Positions 20,991 through 33,885 of a DNA stretch of 64,000 bases are shown one piece after another (the stretch's first letter is position 1; each line of letters begins with the position of its first letter). The DNA comes from Himantopus leucocephalus (taxonomy: Eukaryota; Chordata; Aves; Charadriiformes; Recurvirostridae): the NCBI GenBank assembly GCA_003993805.1, contig RSEF01000004.1, positions 78,220,748 to 78,284,747 on the forward strand, written 5' to 3'. The notes beneath the pieces were generated by a model, which saw nothing but the letters and a program-made list of their open reading frames with translations, was not told the origin of the DNA and ran no database searches. Both the position numbers and the translations under genes were made by a program.

Positions 20991-23282
20991 GGAGTCTTGA
21001 TCAATGTTCAGAGCTTCTAGTACTTAATAAGTTCAAGGTCTTACTTGTCCCTTTCTTAATTTATTGTAATTTCTCTCGTGTAAATTTGATTTCTCAATTA
21101 GTAAAGGCAAATTTCAAGACTAAATATTTTGCAGAAAGCAGTAAGGTTTTTTTAATTTATGTGTATGGTATTCCCTTTTATTGTGCATACAATATACCAG
21201 ACTCCTTTATTCATCTTGGAGTTTGTTACATAAACAAATTAGCTTTAAAGCAATTTAAATGAAAGTGCTTGTCAGAATAAATTCTGATGTGTTTTCTTTC
21301 TCTCTTCATACACTTTTAACTTAATTTTAACATTATTTGCAAGATTATTCTAACCTTTCTGCTGCTAAATTCAAGAACTTCTGCAAAGGCAGCTAAATAT
21401 CAAATCTTGCCTGTTTCTTTGTTAATTACCCATCTTATACTTACTGAACGAAGCCTTTATTTGATACTACAGCCAACTGAACTAATTTATCTTGTTCTTA
21501 GATTTAATCCAGATACTAAGAACTGGGTGGCTTCATTTTATAAGGACAACCCTCAAAAGTAATGATTACGCTATATGATGCTCAAAATGACAGCCATGTA
21601 ATAGAAGTCTTAATGCCACACATATGTACTCACCCATCCATGGACAGACATGCATGCACGCTATAGATATGTATATATGTCCTTTGTACTTTCCATCTAT
21701 GATTCCAAAAAAAGTCTATGAAGAGATACTTTTTTTCCTACATCTCAAAAAGGTTAAACAAAAGAGATTTTCAAATTAAGAAAAAGATTCTCATATAAAC
21801 AAGTATTCCTTCTTTCTTACTTTTACTTCCTTTTCCTTATATGACTGTTGAGGTCCAAAACTCTTCCAGATGCTTTTTTTGTACCTCTAACTCTCCAACA
21901 TTTTTCTGCACAGCAAACAAAATTCTTTTAGAGGAGAAATTAAGTTTTTTTCCTGTCTCCTTCTCCTCTTATTAGGAAAAAAAATAAAGAATAATAATAA
22001 TAATAAAACCCCACAAAGTGAGAAAGCATAACACAAGTAGCACAGAGCTTCTTGTGAGAGTTAACCTTTCTAAAATGTGAATACCCAGTCAGAAGGAAAA
22101 ATAATAAGGATCTCCCATCTCATGTTCCAGAAGTCGTCTTGAAAAAGTTCTTGTCCCTCAGAAAAATAAAAAACATAGATGGAGAAAAAGAGCACCTCCT
22201 GCATAAAAACTAATTTAACAGCAGAAGTTCAAAGGAAGCAGCTCAAGAAATTGTAAGAAACTAACCAGACAGCATAAGAAAATCTATTTTGTCTATTGAC
22301 ATCAAAGCGTCCATGCTCCTTCCTCCAGCTACCAAAAAGGTGTGTAAGAAGGTCACTACAACAAATATTCACATTAGATAACAAGGGAAATATACTTAAC
22401 AAACAACAGTTTTGTCTCCTTTGCCCATATAGAAACACATATCACAATTTAAAAGCCCATTTATTTTATACAAAGATCATAGCATGTCATAAATGACTTC
22501 CATTTTATTGGCAAATATCTACCCATTCATACTATAATCCAGTCTCTTATGAACTTAGAATAGACTAATTAATACTGAAAACATGAAGCTGTGCAGGAAA
22601 ATCTGTATCACAAAAATAGAACCTCCTTTGATGGGAGGTTTGAAGAGTTTTCCAGCAACTCTAAGGCGTTATCTATTCCTGCTTTCCAGGGAGTGTAATT
22701 ATTGCTTGGGGCAAGAGATTTTATTTGTTTGTTGCTTTTTTTTTCATATGAGATGTCTTAATTAAATGCTAATGAGGTATGTGCTTTGCTTTCTGATAAA
22801 GAATTATTTCCGTGATAGCAGCCAAGTAGGTTGTAGGCTTTATTTAAAAAATCTGTAGGACAACAGAGGAACCTCCCAGAAAACTTCCAGACACATAAAC
22901 TAGTGAAATATAACTGAAAACAGGTTTAGCAATGAATACATGGGTCTCATAGCCATCAATCTTCTTGAATTCAGGGACGGACCAGTCTCTGTGTACCTCC
23001 AGAAATAACATCTAACAGAATGCTTCCATTTATTATCTTCAACTAATTTTGTATCAAGATTGACATAATGATGTTACTATTAGTTTTATTTAACTCTCTA
23101 TTTATGTTTCCCTCTGTTCTTCTCGGGTAGATAGTTTCACTGGGAAATACTAGGCAGTGTAAGTGTACTTTAATTACTCAGTCTAATGGAGAGTGGAGTT
23201 AACTTCAGTCTCTGTATCTCCTCCATTGATTTAACTTGTTGTTTTGAAGTTCAGGAAGTGCGTCATCATTTAGGTGGAAAGA
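20991..23282. other. AT-rich noncoding stretch, nothing recognised
   Basis: No gene is supported. It contains an (AAT)5 microsatellite at 21989-22006 and A-rich tracts. The 22735-22860 part contains TTAATTAAATGCTAATGAGG, a dense homeodomain/POU-like motif cluster, but nothing further can be claimed. Confidence 0.6.
21989..22006 (+). repeat. (AAT)n microsatellite
   Basis: Five consecutive AAT trinucleotides within an A-rich tract. Confidence 0.9.
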
Positions 23283-23838
23283 TGTACTGGTTTTGGTTGG
23301 GATAGAGTTAGTTTTCTTCATAGCATCTTGTACAACGTTATGTTTTGGATTTGTGGTCAAACCTGCTGCTGCTTACACAGTACCAAGGTCTTTTCTGCTT
23401 CTCATACTGCCATGCTAGCAGGTAGGGTGAGAGTGCACAAGAAGGTTGGAGGGGACACAGCTGGCACAGCTGACCCCAGCTGACCCAAGGGATATCCCAT
23501 AGCATATGACATCACACTCAGCAAAAAATCTGGAGGGAGAAGGAGGAAGGGGATGTTCAGTGTTATGGTGTTTGTCTTCCCAAATAATCATTATGTGGGA
23601 TGAAGCCCTGCTTTCCCAAAGATGGCTGAACACCTGCCTGCCAATGGGAAGCAGTGAATTAATTCCTTATTTTGCTTTGATTGCATATGTAGATTTTACT
23701 TTACTTAGTAAACTGTCTTTTTTTCAACTCACTAATTTTCTTACTTTTACCCTTCCAATTCTTTTCCCCATCCCACTGAGGGGGAGTGAGTGAGCAGCTG
23801 GGTGGGGTTGAGCTGTCTATGAGTGTTAACCCACAGCA
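23283..23838 (+). mobile_element. Solo LTR, family C, forward, near full length
   Basis: It begins TGTACTGGTTTTGGTTGGGA and ends AACCCACAGCA, about 556 bp with TG...CA ends. It has the landmark series of a widespread avian LTR: GGGATAGAGTTAGTTTTCTT, ATGTTTTGGATTTGTGG, GTGCACAAGAAGGTTGGAGG, ACACAGCTGGCACAGCTGAC, AAGGGATATCCCATAGCATA, GATGGCTGAACACCTGCCTG, TTATTTTGCTTTGATTGC and AGTAAACTGTC. It then ends in a GGGGGAGTGAGTGAGCAGCT terminal module. The position where a TATA box is expected (about 23517-23532) now reads CAGCAAAAAATC, so the promoter appears mutated. No internal retroviral sequence flanks it; it is a solo LTR formed by recombination. No clear target duplication was seen. Confidence 0.85.
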
Positions 23839-26800
23839 ACTGAAGATATAAATATTCTGCGTGCCATGTGATGAATGTTTATATGATCCATAGATCCTTC
23901 TTCCCTTCAACATTTTTTTCCTCAATGAGTCCTATAGAAAGTCCTTTTTCCACCTAAAATTTGTTTGGGTTGATGGTTATTCAGGGACTCTAAATGCTGT
24001 GTTCACGTAAGCATAATTAAAATTTTTTGCATATATATTTTATCAGAAGATCTATCATGTACAACATCTGAGATGTCATAATTCCTCCAAACTTTATGCA
24101 CCTGCTCAGCTCATTCTATGACACAGGCACAATACACAGACACTTCCAGGACATGCCAGGCAGTTGCTCAGTTCAACAGGAATTAAGTTATTCTTTGCAG
24201 AATAATGGAATTCAATACAAACAGGTGTGTAATACTATTAAGTAACTGCAAGAGCACTCAAGAAGAGAAATGTGAATCCTCATTCTTTTTCTAAGCACTG
24301 TTTTTCATTTGTTCCTTGTTTGTTTGGGTTTTTTGGTTTTGTTTAATCCAAATATTATTTTCCCTTCTCTAATCTTAATATTAAAGTGCAAAGCCTTGCA
24401 AATTCAGGTTTTACATCCACACTCCTTAGAAAGTAAGCTATTGGTAGGCTCATGTTTCATCCCTTTTCCTATGTTTTTTTCCTCCTGGTCACATAAGTTT
24501 TGTGTTTTTTCTTTCCCCTTAAGCCAATGGATACACAATTCCTCTGGATATGTGGATCTAAAGGTCCTGAATCTGAGGAAAACTTGAAAGATAGGTCTTC
24601 CATTTCCTTTGAAAAGTAAGAGAGAAGACTTTTAGTTAAGAATTCAAGTTTTAGACAGACTCAATGGGTCTTATTTAATTCTAGCAAAAACAGTGATTGT
24701 AGGAACCTTCAATTGGAAGACAACTCTAGGATTTAAGTAAAGTAGATGGAGAAGCTTTTTAGAGGATCTGACTTCAGAACTCTTTTTCTTTTTCAAACAC
24801 ACAGCATGTAAGTGATACTGGTTCACTGTAAGTATCTTGTCAATTAAATTGTTTGGGTTTTTTTTGTTTCCAAATCACCCATCTGAGGTTTCTACTTGTT
24901 TGGAATGCCTTAATACTTAGTTTGTTTGGGAACTAGGTTCCTGAAATTAGGTCTTTCACTGGATATGGTCTCCAATGTACTCATTCCTAGGAATTTTCAA
25001 AATCTAAGAGCATTAAGATACATCTTAATTGACAGAAGAAACTAAAATTTTCTTTTCCCTTTTACATGTCTGCAGGTAATCATTCAAGACAGATGCCTAT
25101 GACCAAATTCCTTACAAAGGAAGTGTTCTATAAAGACTCAGTAATTCAAAACCAAAAAAGCATGAAAGCAACAACAATTCTGTTCCATACCAATTTCTTA
25201 AGCTATCTAATAATATCAGGGTTTGGATACTCACCTTGCTATTAAGCCAGCATCATCACTGCTCATGCAATATTCAGTGACATTTTGAGTACAAATACCA
25301 AGTTTATTATCTTTTAATATTAAACATTATATGAGTGTTTAAAGTGTCTGTGAAGCATATTCATATTAAATATTATTGCTGACATTTGGGAAAGGTCAAA
25401 TGGGATGCCCTTATGCAAAAACATGTTAGCAGCAAGACAAAATTATTACAATTATTAACAATAATAATTTGATTTGAAAAAGATCAAGTTTGGGAATCTT
25501 GTCTCTTTACAAGTTAACACAATTACCTGTTTAAATTTGATCAAAACTGCAATCTCTTGAACACACTAATGTCAACATCAGGCTTTTGTGTTAATTCCAT
25601 TGAGCATACGTATTTATTTCCTAGCCAGCCACATATCGAAAAGATAAAGCCACAGAGTGGAGGATGTCACTATTTCCCTTACACAGCAGGTATAATTACT
25701 AAGCTCCCTATGCATATAACAAAGGTGAGTAGGTGAAGCCAAGAAAGATGTTTGTTTACTACTCTCTGCAGCAGAAAAAGCTAACATTCTCCAACTAATC
25801 TAATTCTGTGCTTGAACAGAGGGCTGGATCCTGTGCAGTCATCAGCCTTTTTCCCCAGACAATCAAACTCTTGTCTCTAATCTGAAACTTTGTTTTGCTT
25901 AGAAACTTTATTAGCACTAAACTCATTTTAAATTAAGGTAATAAAAGAACTGGAGAGGAAACTCCAGATACATTAGCTGCAGCTGTCTTCCTTCTTCTTC
26001 CCCTCTGAATTTTTGCCAGACAGACACGCATTTATCTTAATGTTCTTACTCAACTTCTTGTCATTGAGGGTGGGATTTTATTGAGTTGTATGTGTTCTGC
26101 TTCTGTGTATTTTAAGATTACAAAATTCTCTTTCGTTGGGAGATTCAGATCCTAGAACTGCCTGTTCATAGGTCACAGTAGAGTATAGTTTCTAGTCTGG
26201 AGACAGAAGTGGGCTATTTCAGTTTCAGACACAGGAAGTGGTAAAAACCCACAAACATAAATCAGCCATCAAGGAACTTGCTTTATATCCATGCACAAAT
26301 AATTAATAGAGAATAACTTACTATAGCTCAGTCTAAAACCATAAGCAGCCTCTCCTTTTCTCTAAAATATATATTTTACAGCTGCTTTATCTCCCACTGG
26401 TTAGAGTTCTGATTTCATGTCTGATATCACGTATGTGGCATCTTAAATTGTCATTGTTAATGATGAGATATCAATGTGCATAGCATAATCTAATGGGGTA
26501 GTTCAAGAACTGATATTAGGTATGACAGTAATGCTCTTTTATCAGTGATCAAGATTGATGATCTAAATATCTTTGATAATAAGATTTGCTGATGACAGAG
26601 ACTGGGGGAAGTAAATAAATAAGAGGGCAGGATACTGCTACCATAATCTTAATATCTTGGCTAAAAAAAAAAAAATTAATTTCAGCACAAACGCATATGA
26701 GAATTGAGAAAGCAGGTTATATCTGTAAAGTTCTGAGGGAAATTTTAGGGAATAATAATCTAGGAGGTAATACAAGAGTGTATTATCTTGGAAATCCCAT

Positions 26801-29800
26801 CTGTACTCTGTTTAAGAAAACAAGTGGAAGTAGAGAAAGTGATCTGTCTTCTCTGTGCAGCATTGCTATGGACACTATTATGCAGTTACAAAGTGGGAGG
26901 GAAGAAGAAAAAAATCTTTGAAACTTTTCCTAAACCCTTAAGACAATAATTGGCTGAGACATGAGTCTTCATCGGGATCATTGTGTTAACAAAGACCAGC
27001 CAGAGTTCATGTGTGCTAAGGAGAAGAGAAGGATACATATAACTCCTGGACAACTTGAAAAAAAGAGAAAGTGTTTATAGGGAAAGAATAAGATTGCAGT
27101 GTCTGAAAGAAAGCCTTTGATCATTTATTCCATTCCCAGATATCCCAAGGATGCAAGTAAACTGATAACTTGTGATAGGAGGTGGTAACTTCATATTTCC
27201 ATGGAGTTCATCTGCTTAACCTCTTGCTTTTTTGTGATGCTAAGGATGTCTGCAGTAACAGTGATATGCAGCAGCCAAAATCATGAGACAGAACTAGCAC
27301 TTATTTTAGGTGGTAATGTAGAAATGCACCATCTATCTCTTCAAATGACAGCAACTCAACAGAAGGCTACTTTTATTCACAAAATTCTACCCATTTCCAA
27401 ACATAATACCAGTTAGATTTTCATTGCTGTAAGCAGCATTGGATAAAGCCAAAAGCTGAACTTTCATTAACCAGCCACATGACAGTCACGCTGCACCTTC
27501 TCCAGAAATAAAATGTCCCTGAAGCAGTGCAGGAAAAAAAATACAGCCTGTAATGTAGGTTTATTATTAATATTCTGTTTTAAAACCGTAATTATCTTTA
27601 TGCCTATTTGTGGCTTTTGGGAGGCTGTATATGTATATGCACGTAGTCATGTGCCACTGAATAATTGTGCTGTCTTTCCACGTGTTTGGGCATTTTAATT
27701 ATTATTTCTACAAACGCTTCAAAAATAGTGTCGTGGTTGTTTATGGTTTGTTTTTTTTTTTTTACATTGATCTTCTCTCCAGCTCAAAAGACTTATATAG
27801 CAGTTGAAAGGCTGCCTCTGATCAGCTGGTGATTACTGCAGTTTTCATTACAAACCTAAAACACTCTTTTGAGTTTAAAATAATTTACTAGATTAGTTTA
27901 GTCAGCAAACTATCATCCAAAACTCAGAGATTTGTTATGTCACACACTTAAAAACTTATTTTTATGCATATTTTACCTGTCCTTGTGACAGTTATTGTCA
28001 TTTTCTTTCACCTCAGAAAAGGAGCATTTATGCCTAATTTGTGCAAGTTATATATTCAACAACTAGATTAAAATGAATAATCCATTCCAGCCATTTTATA
28101 AATGAAACTGTGAGGAAATTTACAGATAAGAAAAGTTTAAAAATTAATTATATTTTTAAATCAAATAACTTGGGAGCAATAATTTTGTAAACCTCAAAAA
28201 AATCAGAACATAGACAAATTTTGTTTGCAGTATTAGGAATGAAAAATAGGCCCCTTTTGTCACAACAGAAAGATGTTGTCATAAGAATCTATGTTAAATG
28301 GTAAGTTAAGATTTTTGTCATTAAAGAATTTCTTGCCCTCTTCTTTAAATGGTTCACTCCGGGAAAAAGATGCAGATGAGTCTTCACTTGCAGAATATTT
28401 TGCACAAAGATGAAATGCTGTTTTTACAATTCTGCCATTGCCTTATAGATTTTTGCAAGCTTATATATTAACATCTTTTATAGACATCCTTAAATGATGT
28501 ATGTATTCCCTGAAAAGAGCATCCAGATATATCTGACTGAACGTGGAAACAACTTCATTGAATTTTTTCCACAAATACAGTAGATTTTCTCCCCCAACCC
28601 TGATCTATCTGAGCTAATAAAGATATTTAAGATAGAGTTCTTAATAGCCTCTTGTTCAGTACTTTTTGAATTGCCTCGTTCAAACAAGGATAGGTTGCAG
28701 GTAGGTAAAGTACAAAATAAAACACAGAAAAAACGAACAAGATGCACAATATCATTCTGCAGAACCACGATAAAGGGTACCAGCATGACTTATAGCTATC
28801 TTGCACTTACAGTAGTAAGAAAATGGAAATTATTAATAACATATTCATGTTACATTTTGAAATAAAAAAAATATTCTCACACGTCTTTGCTTGTATATAC
28901 AGTATTATATCTGTGTGTCTGACTGATTTAGATAAAGTTTAAGGAACCACAGCACCTACTTGAAATATGTTAACCCTTATATATATATATACACACAGAA
29001 ATATGAGAACATTTCTCATTTTTTGAGTATAGAACTTCTAACACTTCTTGTTCAAATTTGAATTTTATAAAATACTCTTTCCCTCATGGGACATATTAAT
29101 GGTGTCCGTATCCAAGCAGCTCCATTTTCCCAGAAAGTGTAGGAATTTAGTATGTTAGTGCTGTATTACTTACTGTTTCACTTGGTTGAATTTGGTCAGA
29201 AAGCCTCAAAATTATCAGAGGTAAGGAGGGAAGCAGACAGCCAAATCAACTAATCTTTGTCTCCTTATGAAACAAAATTTAAAAACTTCCATACATGTTA
29301 AATTTAGATCCCATTACCAAGTTTTCCTTTTTCCAGTGAATGAATAGTCATATGTGATCTTCTGTCTGCTGTGAATATCTGCCACTGACTAAACACTCTT
29401 TTACCTCAGATTCCTCTCCCATTCCTTGAGTCTGCACCTTCTCTCCACCAAGTAAACTACGCATTTGTACTCCAGTTTGCATAGTAGAAGTTCTGGGTTC
29501 TGCATCTCTCTATCACTGGATGCAGGCAGTAATTGCTACTTACCAGTATATGGAAGGAAATAACTATGGCCCTGCTATTTCTCCACTGCTTATCTTTGAT
29601 TTAGGGCACTAATGGGTCCGGTCTTCTGTATTTCATACAATAGAAACTATACTTATGCTTCAGCATTTGCAAATTATAAAGAGAATACCTTGCTTTATTC
29701 TTTTCTTTCTTTTTCACATATCATAGTTTGGACCACAAATACAATCTTTTCTTTCCCTTGATTTTTCATCTTCCCTTTATTTATTCACAGAAAGGTTTCT

Positions 29801-30098
29801 ATGAGAAATCTCTCATGGTTTTCTTATACCTTCTGATTGAGAAGTGGATTTATGTTCCATAAACTCTTCATTACTTTTTTAGAGACGAGCAGGTGTTCCT
29901 TCTCAGGAAATGTCTTCACAAACTTACCACATAATTATTATGTAAAACACTTCAATAATGGCAAGAAGAAGGAGATGTATTAAATCAACAAGGAACTGAA
30001 TACAAAGTTAATAGTTTTGTTTATTAATTGATGCATTCCTGTGTAGGGATTTGCAGCAGAAATATTAATATTTATATAAATAAAGTATGAATGGAAAT
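23839..30098. other. AT-rich noncoding stretch, possible conserved element near 25.8 kb
   Basis: No coding gene or dated transposon was recognised in about 6.3 kb. Low-complexity features are A13 at 26663-26675, a T-rich run near 27750-27763, and a (TA)n-(CA)n patch at 28978-28998. The 25800-25990 part is complex, non-repetitive sequence that looks like conserved noncoding DNA. Short ORFs at 26697-26921, 27201-27416 and 28490-28786 have no family resemblance and are treated as chance. Confidence 0.6.
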
Positions 30099-30780
30099 GT
30101 GTGTGTGAGTTGGCACCAGAAGGAAAGCAGAACAAAGGGTTAAATGAATGGCCTGCACTGATGTGAGCAGACACTGCTCACAGGACTCTGTTCCTAGCAG
30201 TAAAATTGAGGAATGTGCTATTTATAGCAAGACCAAAAGGCACACGCTCCGAGAAGACCACAGCACAGATAACTTGTCAGAAGAAGACCCTGCATCCTAA
30301 CACCAAGCGGTTGACCACAAGGTTGCAGCATATCACCATTCATTTTCCTTTTAGTCCAGCAGGAAAATAAAATACAGACATATATCTCAAACATATATTC
30401 CAAATGAGGAAAATCAGACAAAGAGCAGCAACTTGGCTGAAGACCTATGGAGGCTGAAGCAAGCAAGACTCTGAGCCAGCAGATTTCACTGTAACAGCTG
30501 ATGACTCCTGAAGGATGTAGGCGATCTGTTCAAAGATTTGTTTGTTATCGCCAGTGAAGAAGGACTTCAGAGATGTGATGAAGATTCAGCAGCCAGTATC
30601 CCTTATTCTCCTTGGCCGCGTCTCAGGGCTTTAGAGTTTGTGAATGTGAGTGTGTGAATGAGTGACACCTATTGGAGAGTGAGTGTGAGAGTGTAACTGC
30701 ATTACAGCAACTCGATTAAAGATTTTGTGAATAAATATTGCCTTGTCCTTCCATAAGATTTTGCACCGATTTTCACTACA
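30099..30780 (+). mobile_element. Candidate LTR-like block (low confidence)
   Basis: This block is richer in G+C than both flanks and less AT-monotonous. It could open at TGTGTGTGAGTTGGCACC and close at TTTTCACTACA, with a polyadenylation-type AATAAA at 30730-30735 placed about 45 bases before the putative end, the arrangement expected for an LTR. A GTGAGTG/GTGAATG-rich simple patch occupies about 30638-30690. I do not recognise the family, see no target duplication, and no second copy is in the window. It could also be an untranslated exon or other unique sequence. Confidence 0.3.
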
Positions 30781-33394
30781 CTAATTTTCCTGCACCACAA
30801 ACTAAATTATGCAATTGTGTGATAACTTTTGTCCATTTTTTTGGGGAGGACTTTTATAGCTGGTAAGAGTTGGAAAGGGTTCCTAAAAATGGATGAAAGG
30901 TGCAGAAAGCGAGCCCATTATAACATAAACCTAAAGAAGACATCACTCTACAGAAAGTTTTATAATTCTGTAGATATTAATTTTTATACCATATAAGTTT
31001 AAATTATTATGAAGACAAGAAAAGGGTCAAAGTGTAAATTGCTGTTGTCAGAAAGAAAGGTGTCAGAGGAAAAACAGTTCTATTTGTTACCTACACATCT
31101 CTATGTTGTGACAAATCAATATATATATATAAAGTATATATTTCAGTTCCATATCAGCCTTTACAATGTTCCATTTGCATTCTCACAAATTACAGCTGCA
31201 AATAAAATAAATCTCCGAAAAATTACCAGAAGACTGAAAGAGAAGTGAGAGTGAAGAAAACATCTGGGCTTCCTCCTTCAAAAAGACATGAGGATAGTTT
31301 AGTAAAACTATTTCATTCTTGTATGACTCAAAATTAAGGTGGAAGAAGAAAAATGTTTACCAGTGTTTAATAGCCTTACCAGTCTTTCATAAGCTTAGTA
31401 ACTTTGCTCAGATGCAGCTTCTCACAGATGGCTATCACTATTTATGAATGTTATTTTTGTAAGAACTTTTTAATCTCTTATAAATGGAAGAAGAGAAGCA
31501 CCCATTTTTGAGAGGGTACATTTTTTTTTAAAATAATGAATTATGAAGAGATAAGTAGATCTCTGTCAAAGGAAGGGTTATTTTATTGCAGATTTATTGC
31601 CTTCCTTCTACATGTAAGCCTGGAGAAGTCTTCTTCAAGACTTTGTACCCCAAAGCTGCAGAGCAAGTAGCACCAAAAAATAAAGCTCACAAAATTGACT
31701 GGAAATCCAATAATATCAAGCACTACTAGGTACTCAATATTAATCTTTCCAGAGTCATTTTTTGCGTGTGGTTAAAATAACACGAGGAAGGGCATGAATT
31801 GTTAACCACATGTGAATTTATTACGAAGCACTGGAGAAATGTCCCTAATAATAGAGAGACTGCTTCAGGCAAGCAGCTTGTCACACCTGCACTAAAGCAT
31901 AAACAAGAAAAAATGTTACTAAATATGAAATTGTTGTAAACCTCCACAGGGGACACAATAGAAACTTTATAATTGACTGTCAGTCATGTCACAGCAAAAC
32001 CAATAATCCTAAGTAAATGTACAAGGCTCTTTTCATTATTTTTCTAATGATTTTAATAAGACTTTCCAGACAGCACTTTTTAATGTCATTACTCAAGTTT
32101 TTGAGAAGTTACAGTCACTTTTTCTTCAGTATTCTGCCATATAATTTTACCTGCAGCATTATATAATCATCCAAAAATGTATTGTCTATTGTGTCTTAGG
32201 ACGAATTAGGAAATGGACGGGAATAAATTAACTATCTCACGAGATAACAAAAATTCTGAGAATGTACTTCCCACAGCCGAAATGCACCTCGGGAACATGC
32301 CTTTCATAGCATACATTCTTCTGGGACAAATATCTGTACATTAGAATCCCATGCAACAGATCTGGTTCTTCATTCATATCAGAGTGAATAAGTAACTTTT
32401 TTCAAAATTATAAGTCTAATTAAAATGTAATTTAAGGTAGTTCAGAGTTGGAGCATGATAGGAAGCTTTTGATGTAATATTTTTCCTTAAAAAATGTTAG
32501 TTCAATAAAAGCAAAATAATTTTAAGGAAGTTTTTATTTTATTTCTTCTTTCAAAATTATCAGAAAAGAAGTTCTAAAGTTTTCAAAAGCATTCACTTTT
32601 AAATCGTGTAAGTAAATAAATACATTTTTCAGGTTGAAATATTTCATAACCTTTACCTCTTACAGTCAAGAAAAATCATTTAGACTGGATGTAATTTTGT
32701 GTTTGGTTTGCTTTATACTTAACAAAACCTCAAGATACACTGTTCTTGTTTTTCTATTATTAACCTGATTTTTTGCCAAGAAGAAGAAAAGATTTTCCAA
32801 GGCAGTTCTAATCACAATCATAACAGAATGATTTCAATGAATAGATGATGGTGCTACAGCAAGACAAGTGTTTGGAAAGCTGTCTTCTAAAGAACATGAA
32901 ATAACTTGTAGTCCCTTCAGGATTCAGGGGGTAGAAAAGTACCAATATTCTTACCAATGACTCATCTTCAGTGAAACTGATTTTTTTAGCACAATAAAGC
33001 AAAATATTCATTTGTTAAGGTGGATCATAAATATCGCTTGGAAACTCTCAGTAGCTCTCACTTGTCTTTGAGGCATTGCAGCATCTAAACTATGGACATA
33101 TAATTGATTTTCATGATTGAAAATGGAGAAAATAATTTTACTCAAGTAAAAATATTTTGGAAGTGTCTATCAAAAGTTTAATTTTGGCCTGATTCTATTC
33201 CTTTGGTGATGTAGGTATGTTCTATTTTGTTGTCCTAGAACTGATAAAATTATTTCTCAGAGTTTTTTGAACTACTGGTACATACTTTCTTTCCATACTT
33301 TCAATGCGTAATAGCTACCAGGTTAGAACACAAAGCAGGGCTGCTATTTTGAGATTTTTGTTTGTTCTGTCTCACTACACTCTGGAAGCCAGGT
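30781..33394. other. AT-rich noncoding stretch, nothing recognised
   Basis: No gene, RNA or dated repeat was recognised. It holds a short (TA)n patch at 31121-31130 and AT-rich filler. Short ORFs at 31009-31248 and 31726-31956 are not supported as genes. Confidence 0.6.
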
Positions 33395-33419
33395 AAAAAA
33401 AAAAAAAAAAAAAAAAAAA
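33395..33419 (+). repeat. Poly-A run at assembly gap edge
   Basis: At least 25 consecutive A bases run straight into the gap. Homopolymers commonly stop assembly, so the true length is unknown. Confidence 0.9.
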
Positions 33420-33519
33420 NNNNNNNNNNNNNNNNNNNNNNNNNNNNNNNNNNNNNNNNNNNNNNNNNNNNNNNNNNNNNNNNNNNNNNNNNNNNNNNNN
33501 NNNNNNNNNNNNNNNNNNN
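33420..33519. other. Assembly gap (100 N)
   Basis: Exactly 100 unknown bases, the conventional placeholder for a gap of unknown size. Any ORF crossing it is artificial. Sequence content and real length are not known. Confidence 0.99.
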
Positions 33520-33885
33520 TAGTTTGTCAGTCAGAACTTGCTTGAGCTTGTGGGTGCTCAGCTTTCATTTTTTGCCCTTCTGGAAAAGATTCAAGCCTAT
33601 AACCACTGTATCTCTTGACATTTTTTTTTTTTTAATTAGTGAAAATAACACTTTATTTCTCTTACAATATAGTTATTCTGTAAAGAAAATAAATTAAAAT
33701 ATATTAGAAAAAAAAGAAAATCTGAAGGTCAGGACTCATTAGTCTTCTGGATTCTCACTTAGAGGCCAGAAATGTAAACTTCAGTCCTGCTTCTACAGAT
33801 TTTTTCATATATTTTTGCACAATACTCTTGGTATATAAAAGCACATGGATCTTGCAAAACAGGCACAAGAACGTATACAGAATTC

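Noticed and set aside
33362..33697. Forward ORF spanning the run of Ns
   Set aside because: It crosses a 100-N gap and a poly-A run, so the frame is artificial.
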